Positions 12,131 through 22,922 of a stretch of 25,483 nucleotides of DNA are shown here, piece after piece (position 1 is the stretch's first letter; each line of letters begins with the position of its first letter). Where the stretch lies: the NCBI GenBank assembly GCA_000697335.1, contig JNEM01016031.1, forward strand, positions 1 to 25,483, given 5' to 3'. The translations under genes were made by a program, and so were the position numbers. Source of the stretch: Conidiobolus incongruus B7586 (taxonomy: Eukaryota; Entomophthoromycota; Entomophthoromycetes; Entomophthorales; Conidiobolaceae). A model generated the notes under the pieces. It was given only the letters and a program-made list of their open reading frames with translations, ran no database searches and was not told where the DNA came from.

Positions 12131-12516
12131 TTAAATGTGGAAAATTTTTATTAAGTATTTTTAATGCCTGTTTTTATTTTAGTATATTACAAACCTTTTA
12201 ACTATACAGAATATATAATTATATGATCAATATTATAATATTGTGTTTATGAATAGTTTTATAATACTTGATATTATTTTTTTTCAAATAAATTTAGTGA
12301 AGTATTTAACATACATATTTTTGTTATAATTCAGTATATTATATTAATTTAAATTTTTTATTAAGTGATTAATAATACTATTTATTACTAACCAATCAAA
12401 TAAATGATGATTTGATATTCTTAAACCATTCTTAAAATATTTTAACTTTAATTCATAATAATTATCGGCTCAATTAAAATTCACCATCACTTTAGTTTTC
12501 GGGATATTATTTGATT

Positions 12517-12558
12517 AATATTTAATATTTAATATTTAACATTTAATATTTATTATTT
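12517..12558. repeat. AATATTT tandem repeat, six units
   Basis: Six 7-base units, four exact and two with one change. A simple-sequence tract with the same period as the repeat at 4284-4310. Confidence 0.85.
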
Positions 12559-13930
12559 ATTATAAATTATTTTTTATTTAATAAAATAGTTAAATTGAAT
12601 TAATTTTGAATATTCTTATTAATATTGATGACGCTATAATATTTAATTGTATAATTTTTCAAATAATCAAGTTATAACATAACTCCTATTAACTAACAGT
12701 CACTTGTTGAAAAATCAATTGCATATTATTAATATCTAAATTTCAATTAATGTTGAATACATTATTATTTTTACTGGATAAGGATAAATATACATTTTTA
12801 AAGTATCCCGATATAAATTAATAGTTGTTCTGGTAAATTTATTAAAATAATGGAAATTATTTAAATCAATCTTGTTTTAATAATATTTTAATGGTGTCAA
12901 ATTTTAATTGATTCACTTAAGATTAAATATATAGTAGATATGAGAAAATTTATTATACATATATTTACACCAAAAATATGATGTATTACTTGTACATTTA
13001 ACATATTCTAAGTTTTTAAAATATACTGATTTTTATTCAAATATTAAACAATATATTTTCTTAAACAAGTAAATTGGTCAGCTTAATCAACTTAAATATG
13101 CCATTCATGTTAACTAAAGGGATAATTAATAAAAATTCATTTTAACCTATAATTGAATAAATGAAAAAGTTTGGGAAATGAATTATTATTTTAGGGAAAA
13201 TATTAATGATAAATTTATTATCTGTTTCAAATATTTTATAAATAGCAATTACTATGATTTCTTCATTTTCAAAGTCTATCTATACATCCATATAATATAA
13301 ACTAACTTTGAATAATCAAAATCTTTTAGATTTGAAAATTTTATATAATTATTCTTGTATACTGATGAGATTAACTATATATATCGACTATTTCAACTTT
13401 CTACAATTGGCAAAAAAATTTTTCAATTACTATTTTGATAGCAGTTTCCTTTTTCAATTTATAATTACCAAATATGTTTTCTAAACTAAATAAAATAAAT
13501 TGGATATTAATTTTATTTATATTTGCTTTCACAAGATATATTTCAATATGATATATAATATTAATAATACTTGGCAAAAATATTGAAATAAACAGGTTGG
13601 AAATCTAATTAATTAGGCTTATTTTAAATGAGTATTAAGTAATATAACAGGTTAAAGTTCTTATATTGGATATTTTAGAATGTAAATTTCGATTTTATGT
13701 CGGGTAATATATTATTTTATTTTGTAATAATATAAAATATCGAAAGATTTGAATTTGAAAATTAGATTATTGATTAATTATATTAATGGTAATAAAATCG
13801 CTCAAAATTACTGAAATTGTAACTGATTACGGATTTATTTTTAATTATTATGTTTAATTTTCATAATGGCATTTTGAAATTCACATTAAAATTTTAAACC
13901 AAGTAAATAATTCTGGCATATTAACTTGAT

Positions 13931-14000
13931 CAATCAATTCTAGACGCTATAATTACTATTATTATTGTTATTATCACATAAATTAACAATCAATTCTAGA
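13931..14000. repeat. 14-bp direct repeat CAATCAATTCTAGA
   Basis: Exact copies at 13931-13944 and 13987-14000, start to start 56 bases apart, with an ATT-rich tract between them. Possibly paired binding sites or a small duplication. Confidence 0.5.
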
Positions 14001-16239
14001 TTTTAAATTAGTCAAGATCATAATATTCGTGTTTGAAATAAGAACAAGACTGCACTATAAAAACCAGTATTCATCATTTAATTCGAATTAATTATAATTA
14101 TCAGCTTATTGGTATAGGACTGCATCTTTTGTATATTGAAGCTTCGAATTTATTAATATTTTCAATCATTGATTTATATATTATAACTACTATTATGCTT
14201 TACTCGATTTTGACTATATTGATAATAAAAATATCTCAGTTGAATTATCAAATAAATCAGTAGATCTCAAATATAAATCATAATAATTTAAATATCAAAA
14301 AGGTATGTTGTTTTATTTACTAATTGAAACAGATACTATTTGTTTATATTATAGTGTCTTATTCCATTAATCAAACTATTTAGATCTACATTAACAACTG
14401 CAGGTAATGATTAAAAGTTTAACGATATGTTTTACAAAAATTTCATTAAATGAACTTAAATATAGTAATATATAATATTGTACCATTATATTCTGATATA
14501 TTTATTTTAAATAATGAAATTATCACTTATCTTTTCCTAAATATTTTCACCAAACTTGCTATCATTAGGTGAGTTCCATTTGTATATATTAATCATTTAT
14601 CCTTGATAATAATATAAATCAAATATTTCAGACTAGTCTTATGATTCAATATTCGACAGCTTTAAATCACAATGATAAAAATATATTAATGTTTAAGATG
14701 ACTGTATTGAATTACGTATCCAAGTCTCAAATAATATTGAAATTTTGAAAAATTAACAATTAATTTTCATATTAATAAGGAAATAGCGAGTTACCTGCTA
14801 CTAAAACTGATCAAAATGTCTCTACTATAATTCTTAGTTACATTTTAAACTCTAAATATGCATTATAATAAATCCTATTTTCAAATTGAGGGTAATTTTA
14901 TTTATATATTGTAAATCTGATAATATGTATTACCACTATTTAATCTATAATTATATAACAAAATATCCACCTATGTTTTCTTATAATTCATTTATTATAA
15001 AACCTAATTCATGGAAGTTGCAAGTTAAATTCACAGCATAAAAATATATATCTAAACAATATCGTTAAATAATGAAACTATATTTCTAAATATATAAATC
15101 ATATTTAAATAGATTTTCCATTATTTAATTTTAACTTACTGTCTATAAAATTTATTCTTCAAGATTTAAATAAAACATATGTATATATTTTAATTCTTAT
15201 AATTTCATCTAATAATAATATTGAAAATTTTATAATTATATAATATATTTAAAAAAATATTGAAATTTATTAAAGATAAATTTTGAAAATTAATTCATAA
15301 ATTTGGATTAAATAATACTTAAAAATATCTTTTATCAAAATAGTTATAATATCAATATTTCTTTTTCAATTAAATAATTATTACTAAGTATAACTATTTA
15401 ACTCTGTCTAATTTAATTATTTCAAAATAATTAAAAATTTCTATTAATTTGGAATTTTGATTTACAATTTTAGTGGATTAAAAAGGAAATTAATTCCATC
15501 TGATATTCTAGACATTTTGCATAAATTACTATTTGTAATAATAAAATGCATAATATTATTTCAATTTTTTTTTCAATTGAATCTTATAATATAAATCTTT
15601 ATAAATAAATGTAATATAGGTATATTAATTTAAATAATCAAAAAAATATTGTTTATCGATTCTTGATTCCTTCCTACAGATATAAATTCTTACCAATATA
15701 TCAAAATTATTATTTAATAAACATAAAAAATTGAAATTTAATTGAATTATGATGATATAAAATATTTTCAACCTTAATATACTTTGAATATAATTATATA
15801 TATGTGTGTTTATCTATAATTCATATTATAATATTGCACTGATATAGCTTACTTAAACAAACGGTTAAAAATTCAAATAAATTATGCTTATTTCACCATC
15901 ATCATTTTCAACTACTATTATTTTTAATTTTTTATTATAAATTATTTAAATTTAATCAAATCAATCCTTGTATAAAATAATAATAACTAATAAATATGAG
16001 ATTTGCAATATTTTGATTCATTAAATCAGGGAATATGGGAATTAATTATTACAATAAATATTAAAAATAAGTTGATCCTTATTTTTAATAGTTATAATAT
16101 ATTATATGAATCTGCTAATTGCAGAATTAATTTTATTTTTTTTTTGAATTTGAAAAATAAAAAATTATTATTTAAACATTTTATATGTATTAATCAAAAT
16201 AATCTCATAGGCTATATAATTTGTAACATATTATTTTTT

Positions 16240-16326
16240 TTAAATTTTATATATTTTATACAAAATCTTTTTTATTAATATTAGACATTAATATGCTTTT
16301 ATGATATATATTAAAATTAATCAAAT
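16240..16326 (+). repeat. Direct duplication, copy 1 (87 bp)
   Basis: This stretch is identical by eye to 16411-16497, 171 bases further on. After copy 1 the sequence runs about 60 bases into the mosaic end at 16387. The arrangement suggests that one contig end carrying an adapter was joined to an overlapping sequence without merging the overlap. The genome probably has a single copy. Confidence 0.93.
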
Positions 16327-16386
16327 AATTTGAATATATGTTAATTTATTATATAATTATTATATTTTTATTTCATTAGACTAAAT

Positions 16387-16405
16387 CTGTCTCTTATACA
16401 CATCT
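16387..16405. other. Tn5/Nextera mosaic end (library adapter remnant)
   Basis: The 19 bases CTGTCTCTTATACACATCT are identical to the Tn5 transposase mosaic end used in Nextera libraries. A perfect 19-base match carrying seven C/G bases in this AT-rich background is not expected by chance. No Tn5 or IS50 coding sequence adjoins it. The flanks are host-like AT-rich DNA and an 87-bp duplication, so this is best read as an adapter left in the assembly, perhaps a mate-pair junction or a read-through end. Confidence 0.95.
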
Positions 16406-16410
16406 TTAGC

Positions 16411-16497
16411 TTAAATTTTATATATTTTATACAAAATCTTTTTTATTAATATTAGACATTAATATGCTTTTATGATATATATTAAAATTAATCAAAT
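16411..16497 (+). repeat. Direct duplication, copy 2 (87 bp)
   Basis: This is the second copy of 16240-16326, starting five bases (TTAGC) after the mosaic end. It continues into a different flank beginning CGCAAATT. Perfect identity over 87 bases, together with the adapter between the copies, favours a recent technical duplication over an old genomic repeat. Confidence 0.93.
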
Positions 16498-19400
16498 CGC
16501 AAATTATCCAAATTTATCGTTTTTTCACTTAATATCATAGATTACTATAGATTTTTATGGAAATTGAAATACTTAATATTAGTAATCGAAATTAATCATT
16601 GATAGTCATAAATATATATTCGTTATCATATAATGATAACACTCATATTTTTGACAATTATATTGATAAAATTTTGAATTAATAAACTATTATTTTAATA
16701 CAAGATGATTTTTTTGTTATAAATTACTACCTATTAAAATCAAATTTTTATCATAAAAAATAATAATAGAAACAAATATAATAGTTAAATTGGATCATTT
16801 TACTTTAAATTTAATAGTATTAATTTTAATTAATTTTTTATATTTCAAAAATAAGCAATTTAACAAATTTTATTTGATTTTAAAATTTAATAAAAAATTT
16901 AATTAATAATTAAGGAAAATTTATATCAAATGTTTTAAAATAAATATAATAAGATAAAATTTATTTGATAAATATTAATATTTTATTAGTATAAATCTTA
17001 TAAAATTATTATATATCTAAAAATCAATAAAATTTCAATATCTTTAACATTAGTCCTTAATAATTCAAAATAAAAATTATATAAAATTAATTTATATAAA
17101 TTCCAGTTAGTTAATTTGGGAATAAATTTATCAATGAAATTATTATAAAATAGAATTATATAAATAATAACTAAATTATTATAAAGTTTATATATTATGA
17201 ATCAATAACTATTTAAAGCTATATTTTAATATCTTTTATTTGTTTATTAAAACCTCATTAATAATAAATAAATTTGATTGATTATCGTATATATTTAATA
17301 AATCAACTAAACTATAAAAATCCAAAATAAAATCTAATTAATATTAAATTTTGATATATTAAAGATAGTTTAGCTATTCAAAATAAATATTAATTATCAT
17401 AAGTAAGTTTAGCATATAATGAATAAAATGTTTTATTATGTATAACATATAAATTATGATTAAATACAATATCACTAGTATTATCAATTATATATTATTA
17501 AAAAAATAACTAAAAATTTTAATTAAAAGGCATATTATATGAAAATTTATGGTCCAGAATTAATAATTCATACTCAAATAATTTTGAAAATATATTATTT
17601 TTCGAGAATTATTTTTGATTTTATAATAATTTAAAAGATATTGGAAATAAAATTCAATTGATATAATTAATTCCTTAAATATTATAAAAAAGGAATCTAT
17701 AAAATATTATTTAGAGCGAACGATATCAAAATTCAAATATTTAATAACTATATTTGTAAAATAAGTAACTAAAAGCTAAAATAATAAGTCATGAATGAAA
17801 TCTTAAATACTCCAATCATTAAGTAATATAGTATATGAAAAATATATATTATAATAATAGAAGTATGGCCTATTTGTTGAGTTAAATTAAATTATCATTT
17901 TGAATTTATTTTCTCTAAATTTTTACTCAGTAAATATATTATAGCATTATTTAGAATATAATATTAATAAAAAAGATGATTTCTTAATAATCTGTTGAAC
18001 TTATATCCTCAATTTTAATCGATTTATTTAAATTAAATTCAGAAATTTTTTAGTCAAATTTGAACAACTTAAAATTACTTATATTAATAATATATATATT
18101 ACAATACCAGTAGTTTGAATTAAATTAGATCCTTTCCCGATTATTTTCTTCGAATATATTTAAGTGTTAAGAAAATTTAATTATTTGAAATTCATATTGA
18201 ATTAATTTGTTGAGATTGGAATAATATGAAAAAAAAATCAAATTATATGATAAGACTCTTAAATAAAAGAAAATTAAATACGATATATGAATAATATACT
18301 CTCATTAATTATATTTAATAATATCTTTAATATATAATTATAGAATCTTATTTGATTAAGTGGTGTTAAAATGAATTTGATTATATAGTAATATATACTT
18401 ATGATTTATCATTTTAAAATTAAATAATTTTGATTCTAAACCAACAAATTATTTTATTTAATATTTATGAGCATTCAAAGTTTATTATTGTGGATCTGCA
18501 TCTCCTCAGAATTGATTGATCAATACTGATTCTTTACAGTTATGCTAATACAAAAAGAGTTTTTCAAATTGAGAAAATATATATCCTGCTCAATTAATAA
18601 GGACCAAATCAAGTTATTATTATTAATAAAGTGTTGAACTAATAGTGAGAATAATTTTAAAGTTTTAACGAAATTTTCTATAGATGTTATGTAAAAGTCG
18701 GATATTTTCAATATTGAAATTAATTAAACAAGCAAGCTGAATTTTATATTTCAGAATAAATATAAAAATTTAAGATACAACTTGGTTTTCAGCATTATTT
18801 TAAATTAATGTTGTTATCCTAATCCAGTAAAAAAATATGGAATAAAAATTTGAAGTATTAATTTCAAGATCTGTTGGTGTTATTATCGCATTGGATCAAT
18901 TGTCTAGATATTATAGTTCAATTAATAATAATAATAATAATAATATTCAAACTTTAAAATATCATATTAATGGCAAAATTTAAAGATAAATTCTAGTTGA
19001 ATATATATTTCACAATTATATAAACACAAATATTTCAAAATTCCACAGTATAACTATTATGGATAGTTCAGGAAAATATAATATATTTAAGCACATAACA
19101 AACATATTTTAAAATGAAAAATGTATAAGATGAATTTAATTGATTTAAATAATATTAAGTCATATTTATTATAACTAAATCAAAATATAATTGCTCTGTT
19201 TAATATGAACAACAAAGTTGATTAAATTAATTAATTAACTAATTAATCAATATTTAAAAATTATTGAATAAACCCTTAATTTTAGCTGTTTAAGATATAA
19301 CTCAATTTATTAAATTTTGATTAATAGGTAATTAAAAAATAAATTTAGACTAATATAAATTGGTTTATTATGAATTTGTTCAATCAAAGAATAGACTATT

Positions 19401-19700
19401 AACTTAAAGCTATGATATTTTGAATGAGATATCATTATTAACATTAATAAGCGCAGTATTTAATACTTTAATTCTTTATTAATTGACTAGGAAATATATT
19501 TACTTTATTAACACTCATTATTAATACATAAATGAAATATATTAATATTAATGGCATTTAAAAATGCATTAAAAATCATAAGTATTACTGAATAAAATTT
19601 ATTTTTAGAATAAGTGAATATCAACAAAACAGTGAAGTAAATTAAATTTGAATAGAGTAAAAAAAGTATAGTCTACATTTATAATAAACATTTTATTAAG
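16498..19700. other. AT-rich gene desert
   Basis: Contains the TAA microsatellite at 18923-18945 and an imperfect inverted repeat, TTGATTAA with TTAATCAA, at 19218-19250. The minus-strand open frame at 18520-18711 starts with TTG and has no ATG. Confidence 0.7.
18923..18945. repeat. (TAA)n microsatellite
   Basis: About 7.7 perfect three-base units, simple sequence. Confidence 0.9.
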
Positions 19701-19917
19701 TTTATAAGTAAGATCCTTCCCCATAAACATTATTATTTTTGAGTTGAAGTAAAATATTCGGAATTGAATAGGAGGCTAAAGGCATATTACAGGGAGATTT
19801 TATGAGGCGAATAAGGAAGACAATTAAATAGATTAAATAAGTTATTTGTTTAAATATTGAGTAATGTAATTTATTCAGTAATCCTCAAGTTTAATTTGTT
19901 ATGAAATTTGGAGAATC

Positions 19918-19947
19918 CTGAATTAATATATTAACACGAGTTGGGAA
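19918..19947 (+). repeat. Possible inverted terminal repeat, left
   Basis: Compared with the reverse complement of 20250-20279, 21 of 30 positions agree without gaps, including CACGAGT. The pair brackets the island (about 360 bp) and could be the decayed ends of a small non-autonomous element. I see no clear target-site duplication, and in AT-rich DNA a match at this level could be chance. Confidence 0.25.
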
Positions 19948-20070
19948 AACCGTGTTCGGGTTAATTTAAATACATGAGAGAGATCTGGGGAATTCCAGGT
20001 AACTACTAGGGAGAGAGGGAGTTTATCGGCTTAGGGCAGCTAGCTGAGAAGACCCAGATCGAGCTCGTCT
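19930..20070 (-). ncRNA. Candidate structured RNA or element leader
   Basis: Read on the minus strand, this segment can fold into two stem-loops. The first spans 20060 to 19982: GATCTGGG pairs with CCCAGATC (8 bp), followed inward by blocks of 4, 2 and 7 pairs, for 21 pairs in all (three of them G-U) and a loop of about 29 bases. Three more pairs (20064-20066 with 19976-19978) may extend the base. The second spans 19956 to 19933: a 9-bp stem with one bulged base and a TTCCC loop. A TATA-like box lies 25-35 bases upstream of the expected start. The only ATG opens a four-codon frame. It matches no tRNA, U2, U6, SRP or RNase P signature I know. Alternatives are a spliced 5' exon or the transcribed part of a solo LTR. 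Confidence 0.3.
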
Positions 20071-20094
20071 CCTGAGGATAGTTCTAATTCCGGG

Positions 20095-20104
20095 TTTTAT
20101 ATAG
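20095..20104 (-). promoter_or_regulatory. TATA-like box of the 20-kb island
   Basis: The minus strand reads CTATATAAAA, sharing CTATATAAA with the TATA box of the zinc-finger gene. It sits inside a GC-richer island, so it is less likely to be a chance AT match than elsewhere. A start 25-35 bases downstream would fall near 20060-20070, directly at the base of the stem-loop. No open frame follows, so if it is a promoter it drives a non-coding RNA, a spliced gene I cannot trace, or an element relic. Confidence 0.4.
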
Positions 20105-20285
20105 AGTGAATGGGGTAAGAAGATTTATGAGGTTTTCCGGTGGCTTGTATTATCATCCAATTAAAGGATAGAGTTGAGGTGGCTGATCATATGAGGGGGG
20201 AATAACCCTTGGATTTAGTTGATGTAAGCATATTTAGTAGGAGAGGAGTCTCCTGACTCGTGACAGTATATTGAGTCAACCCCTT
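20105..20285 (-). promoter_or_regulatory. Upstream part of the 20-kb island
   Basis: This GC-richer stretch precedes the minus-strand TATA-like box. It contains a perfect AP-1/Gcn4-type site TGAGTCA (20272-20278), a half site TGACTC (20254-20259), AGGGG (20194-20198), CCCCT (20280-20284) and an 11-base inverted repeat AGGAGTCTCCT (20244-20254). The motif mix resembles the island upstream of the zinc-finger gene, which supports a promoter reading. The motifs are short and unproven. Confidence 0.35.
20250..20279 (-). repeat. Possible inverted terminal repeat, right
   Basis: This is the right partner of 19918-19947 in inverted orientation, with 21 of 30 positions agreeing. It overlaps the AP-1-like TGAGTCA site, so the two readings (element end, promoter element) compete or coexist. 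Confidence 0.25.
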
Positions 20286-20295
20286 CAACAATTCA

Positions 20296-21530
20296 ATGTA
20301 ATTAATTTAAATTAATTTTTCAAATGATAGTTAATTGGATTTATAATCAATAAATGCTAAGATTAATAGAATGTTCAATCAGTTCTGTAAACAATATAAT
20401 GAAATTCCTGCATAAACTGAATCATATCAATTGTATATTACTAAGTACTTTCTTTTTAAATAATAATGATTTAAAATGATTTCATAGCAATTAGACAGTT
20501 ACTTTATGACTGAGATTTACATTTAGAAATTTATCTAGATCCTAATAATATAAAATGAGTAATTCTACTTAAAGTAATTTACATTTATGTTATTTCACGA
20601 CATAATATTTTATTAACAATTAATTTATCAAACAATATTTTGAATAACAATCAAATGAGGATACTACAATTAGATATAACAGATATTATTGTGTATATAA
20701 ATATTTATAATCGGTGTAACTGTGATAAAAATAGGTTTGAATTTTATATTAGAATCAAATCTATATATTATTATATAAGTTAGTAATAAGATAAATGGAA
20801 CGTGGCGATTAAGATGCTTAGGTAAAGAAATATAAAATATGTGATAATGGATTATTATGATAATATCTGAATATGATTTAAAATAATTGGCAAATTCTTT
20901 TTAATAAATTATATTATCGTAAATGTTATTAAGCTAAAAATCTAAGTTTTACCCAATTTAATTAAATCAATAACTAAAACTTGCTAAATCAAGTATTTAA
21001 GCGATATAACAATTTAAATTCGTTTCATATTTACAAGTTTATAGCGATTCTTCACTCTCTTGATTAACTAATTGATCTACCATTTTTTGTAGATAAATAA
21101 TTATATGGAGTTTATATTCACGTAATTATTCTATTTAATATCCTTATTAACCTTACAACAAGATTTCAGCATACAAACAAGATATATGAATCAAACTTTC
21201 TATTTTTGTCATCGTTATATCAATAAAATTTTCATATTGAAATATATTTGCATTCAAGTTTAATATTAGTGCAATCGACATACATTTCCCAAAATCAAAT
21301 ATGATTTTGATCAATGTTAATCTATAACAATGTTGAAGATATAATATTGGAAAAATGGTTGGGTATTTGTAGTTCACATTAATAATTTGAATCTGATAAA
21401 TATCGGATACTTTTGCGAAAGTTACCTCAAAATAAACTGAAAACTTAACAAAGATGCAATTCCTATAAGGGGAGTTTTAAAGTCTTATCCAAATTTATCA
21501 AACACGCATATTTAATGAACTTGGCTTTTA
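20296..21530. other. AT-rich non-coding DNA
   Basis: The minus-strand open frame at 21153-21377 starts with GTG and shows no recognisable domain. Nothing else stands out. Confidence 0.65.
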
Positions 21531-21620
21531 CTATTCAATTCTATGATGATCTTTACTCCCCCTTCTTCCAATATCTCCCACTATTTACACTTTCCCATTT
21601 CAATCCTCCAAGATTGTAAT
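21531..21620 (+). promoter_or_regulatory. Pyrimidine-rich patch, possible promoter
   Basis: The plus strand carries several C-runs and CT tracts (for example ACTCCCCCTTCTTCC from about 21555) in AT-rich surroundings, like the pyrimidine tracts of fungal promoters. The only downstream open frame on that strand is a doubtful 72-residue one at 22416-22634, about 800 bases away. A chance composition island is equally possible. Confidence 0.2.
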
Positions 21621-22307
21621 TGTTTAATTCGTCAAAAAGTGTAAATTCATTAATATATATACATATATACAATCATTTAAATAAGCTAATTGTTACTATG
21701 ATTAACCAATTATAATTTATTTTCCTAGAAATATTTATATACTCTTCTCAAATTTACCATCTATATTTTTACTCCTTTTACCTAATTTATATTAAATGAC
21801 TTTCTATTCTTTTCTATATTGAGATACAATATTAGGATAATAAACCCAAAGAATGTGGCTATATTTATTTTATCATAATAAAAGTTTAAATAATTAGAGT
21901 AATATAATACGAATTTTAAATTAATAATTAGTTAATAAATTTTAATTAACAATTTTGGATTATTTAACAAAATAAATTTTAAATCAATTTAGTATAATAT
22001 CATATTACAAATATTTAATATATGAATCGCTCTTTCAAATCATAAAATTTATATCATTAAACATATAATATTAGTAAGATAACATAACCATAACAGATTA
22101 AATATCAAATCGCTTATTTTCTACTATATATATGTTAATCAATGGAATAGGATTTTTATGTGGATTGTATAAGATAGTTCAATCAAATAGTTTAAAATTA
22201 TTAATCAATAATTTGAATTATTATCCCTTTGTTCCGTTTCATTTAAAAATAAATAAAAAATTTTAATAATTACAATAATATTCGCTAAAATTGTTCTTAG
22301 TATTAAA

Positions 22308-22330
22308 TTATTATTATTATTATTATTATT
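22308..22330. repeat. (TTA)n microsatellite
   Basis: About 7.7 units, followed directly by the 14-base palindrome TTTCAATATTGAAA and by GAAATTTC, so the junction is rich in inverted repeats. Confidence 0.9.
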
Positions 22331-22907
22331 TCAATATTGAAATTTCAATAATAATCTCGTGATAATTGCATAAATTATTTTATTTATAAATCTTCAATAC
22401 TGGTATGTGGCTGTAATGAATACTACATTGATATCATTTGTAATTTTTCTTTTAATGAACATATTAATTTCATCATTAATCAAATCTTTGACATTCAAAT
22501 ACTCAAAATATGTTTTAATGCCTAACAGATATTTGAATGACGAATTTCAATCAAAAACAAGTTTACAATTGATACATCAGGATATAAACTCGAAAAGATT
22601 GTACTTTAGTAATCAGAATTTGATTATTCAATAATATATGGATATTGCTTCACATTATTTGATAAAATTTCAATTTGAAAATTGTTGCTGACCTTTCTAA
22701 ACAAGGAAGATTATTCAACACAATGAAAATTTACCGCCTCGCTCTTTAAAATATAGGAAAGATATATATTTCATTTAATTCTTGTAAAAAATATTATTGA
22801 TTTAAAATTATAAACAAAATTAGTTGAAATATCAAGTTGAGTAATTATAAATAAAATATTAATATATTTTAGAAAATTAAATTATTTATCAAAAATTTTA
22901 TAAAATC

Positions 22908-22922
22908 TATATATATATATAT
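22908..22922. repeat. (TA)7 microsatellite
   Basis: A short perfect TA run within AT-rich DNA. Confidence 0.85.

Larger units (their letters stand above)
12131..16239. other. AT-rich gene desert
   Basis: Contains the 7-bp tandem repeat at 12517-12558 and the 14-bp direct repeat at 13931-14000. The open frame beginning at 16003 on the plus strand starts with TTG, has no ATG and runs into the artefactual duplication, so it is not called. Confidence 0.7.

Noticed and set aside
16003-16278. 91-codon open frame on the plus strand
   Set aside because: It starts at TTG with no in-frame ATG. The product is Ile/Asn/Phe/Leu-rich as expected of translated AT-rich DNA, and it runs into the artefactual duplication.
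18520-18711. 63-codon open frame on the minus strand
   Set aside because: TTG start, no ATG, low-complexity composition.
19991-20010. TTACCTGG on the minus strand, resembling the 5' end of U1 snRNA
   Set aside because: Only eight bases match. The U1 stem-loop I loop and a proper Sm site are missing, and it lies inside the stem-loop rather than at a 5' end.
21153-21377. 74-codon open frame on the minus strand
   Set aside because: GTG start. The first true ATG leaves only a short remainder, and no domain is seen.
22416-22634. 72-residue ATG-started frame with a hydrophobic N-terminus (plus strand)
   Set aside because: It could be a small secreted or membrane protein, but at about 80% A+T a rough count predicts a couple of frames this long by chance in 25 kb. 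Third positions show no clear coding bias. Transcript evidence would be needed.
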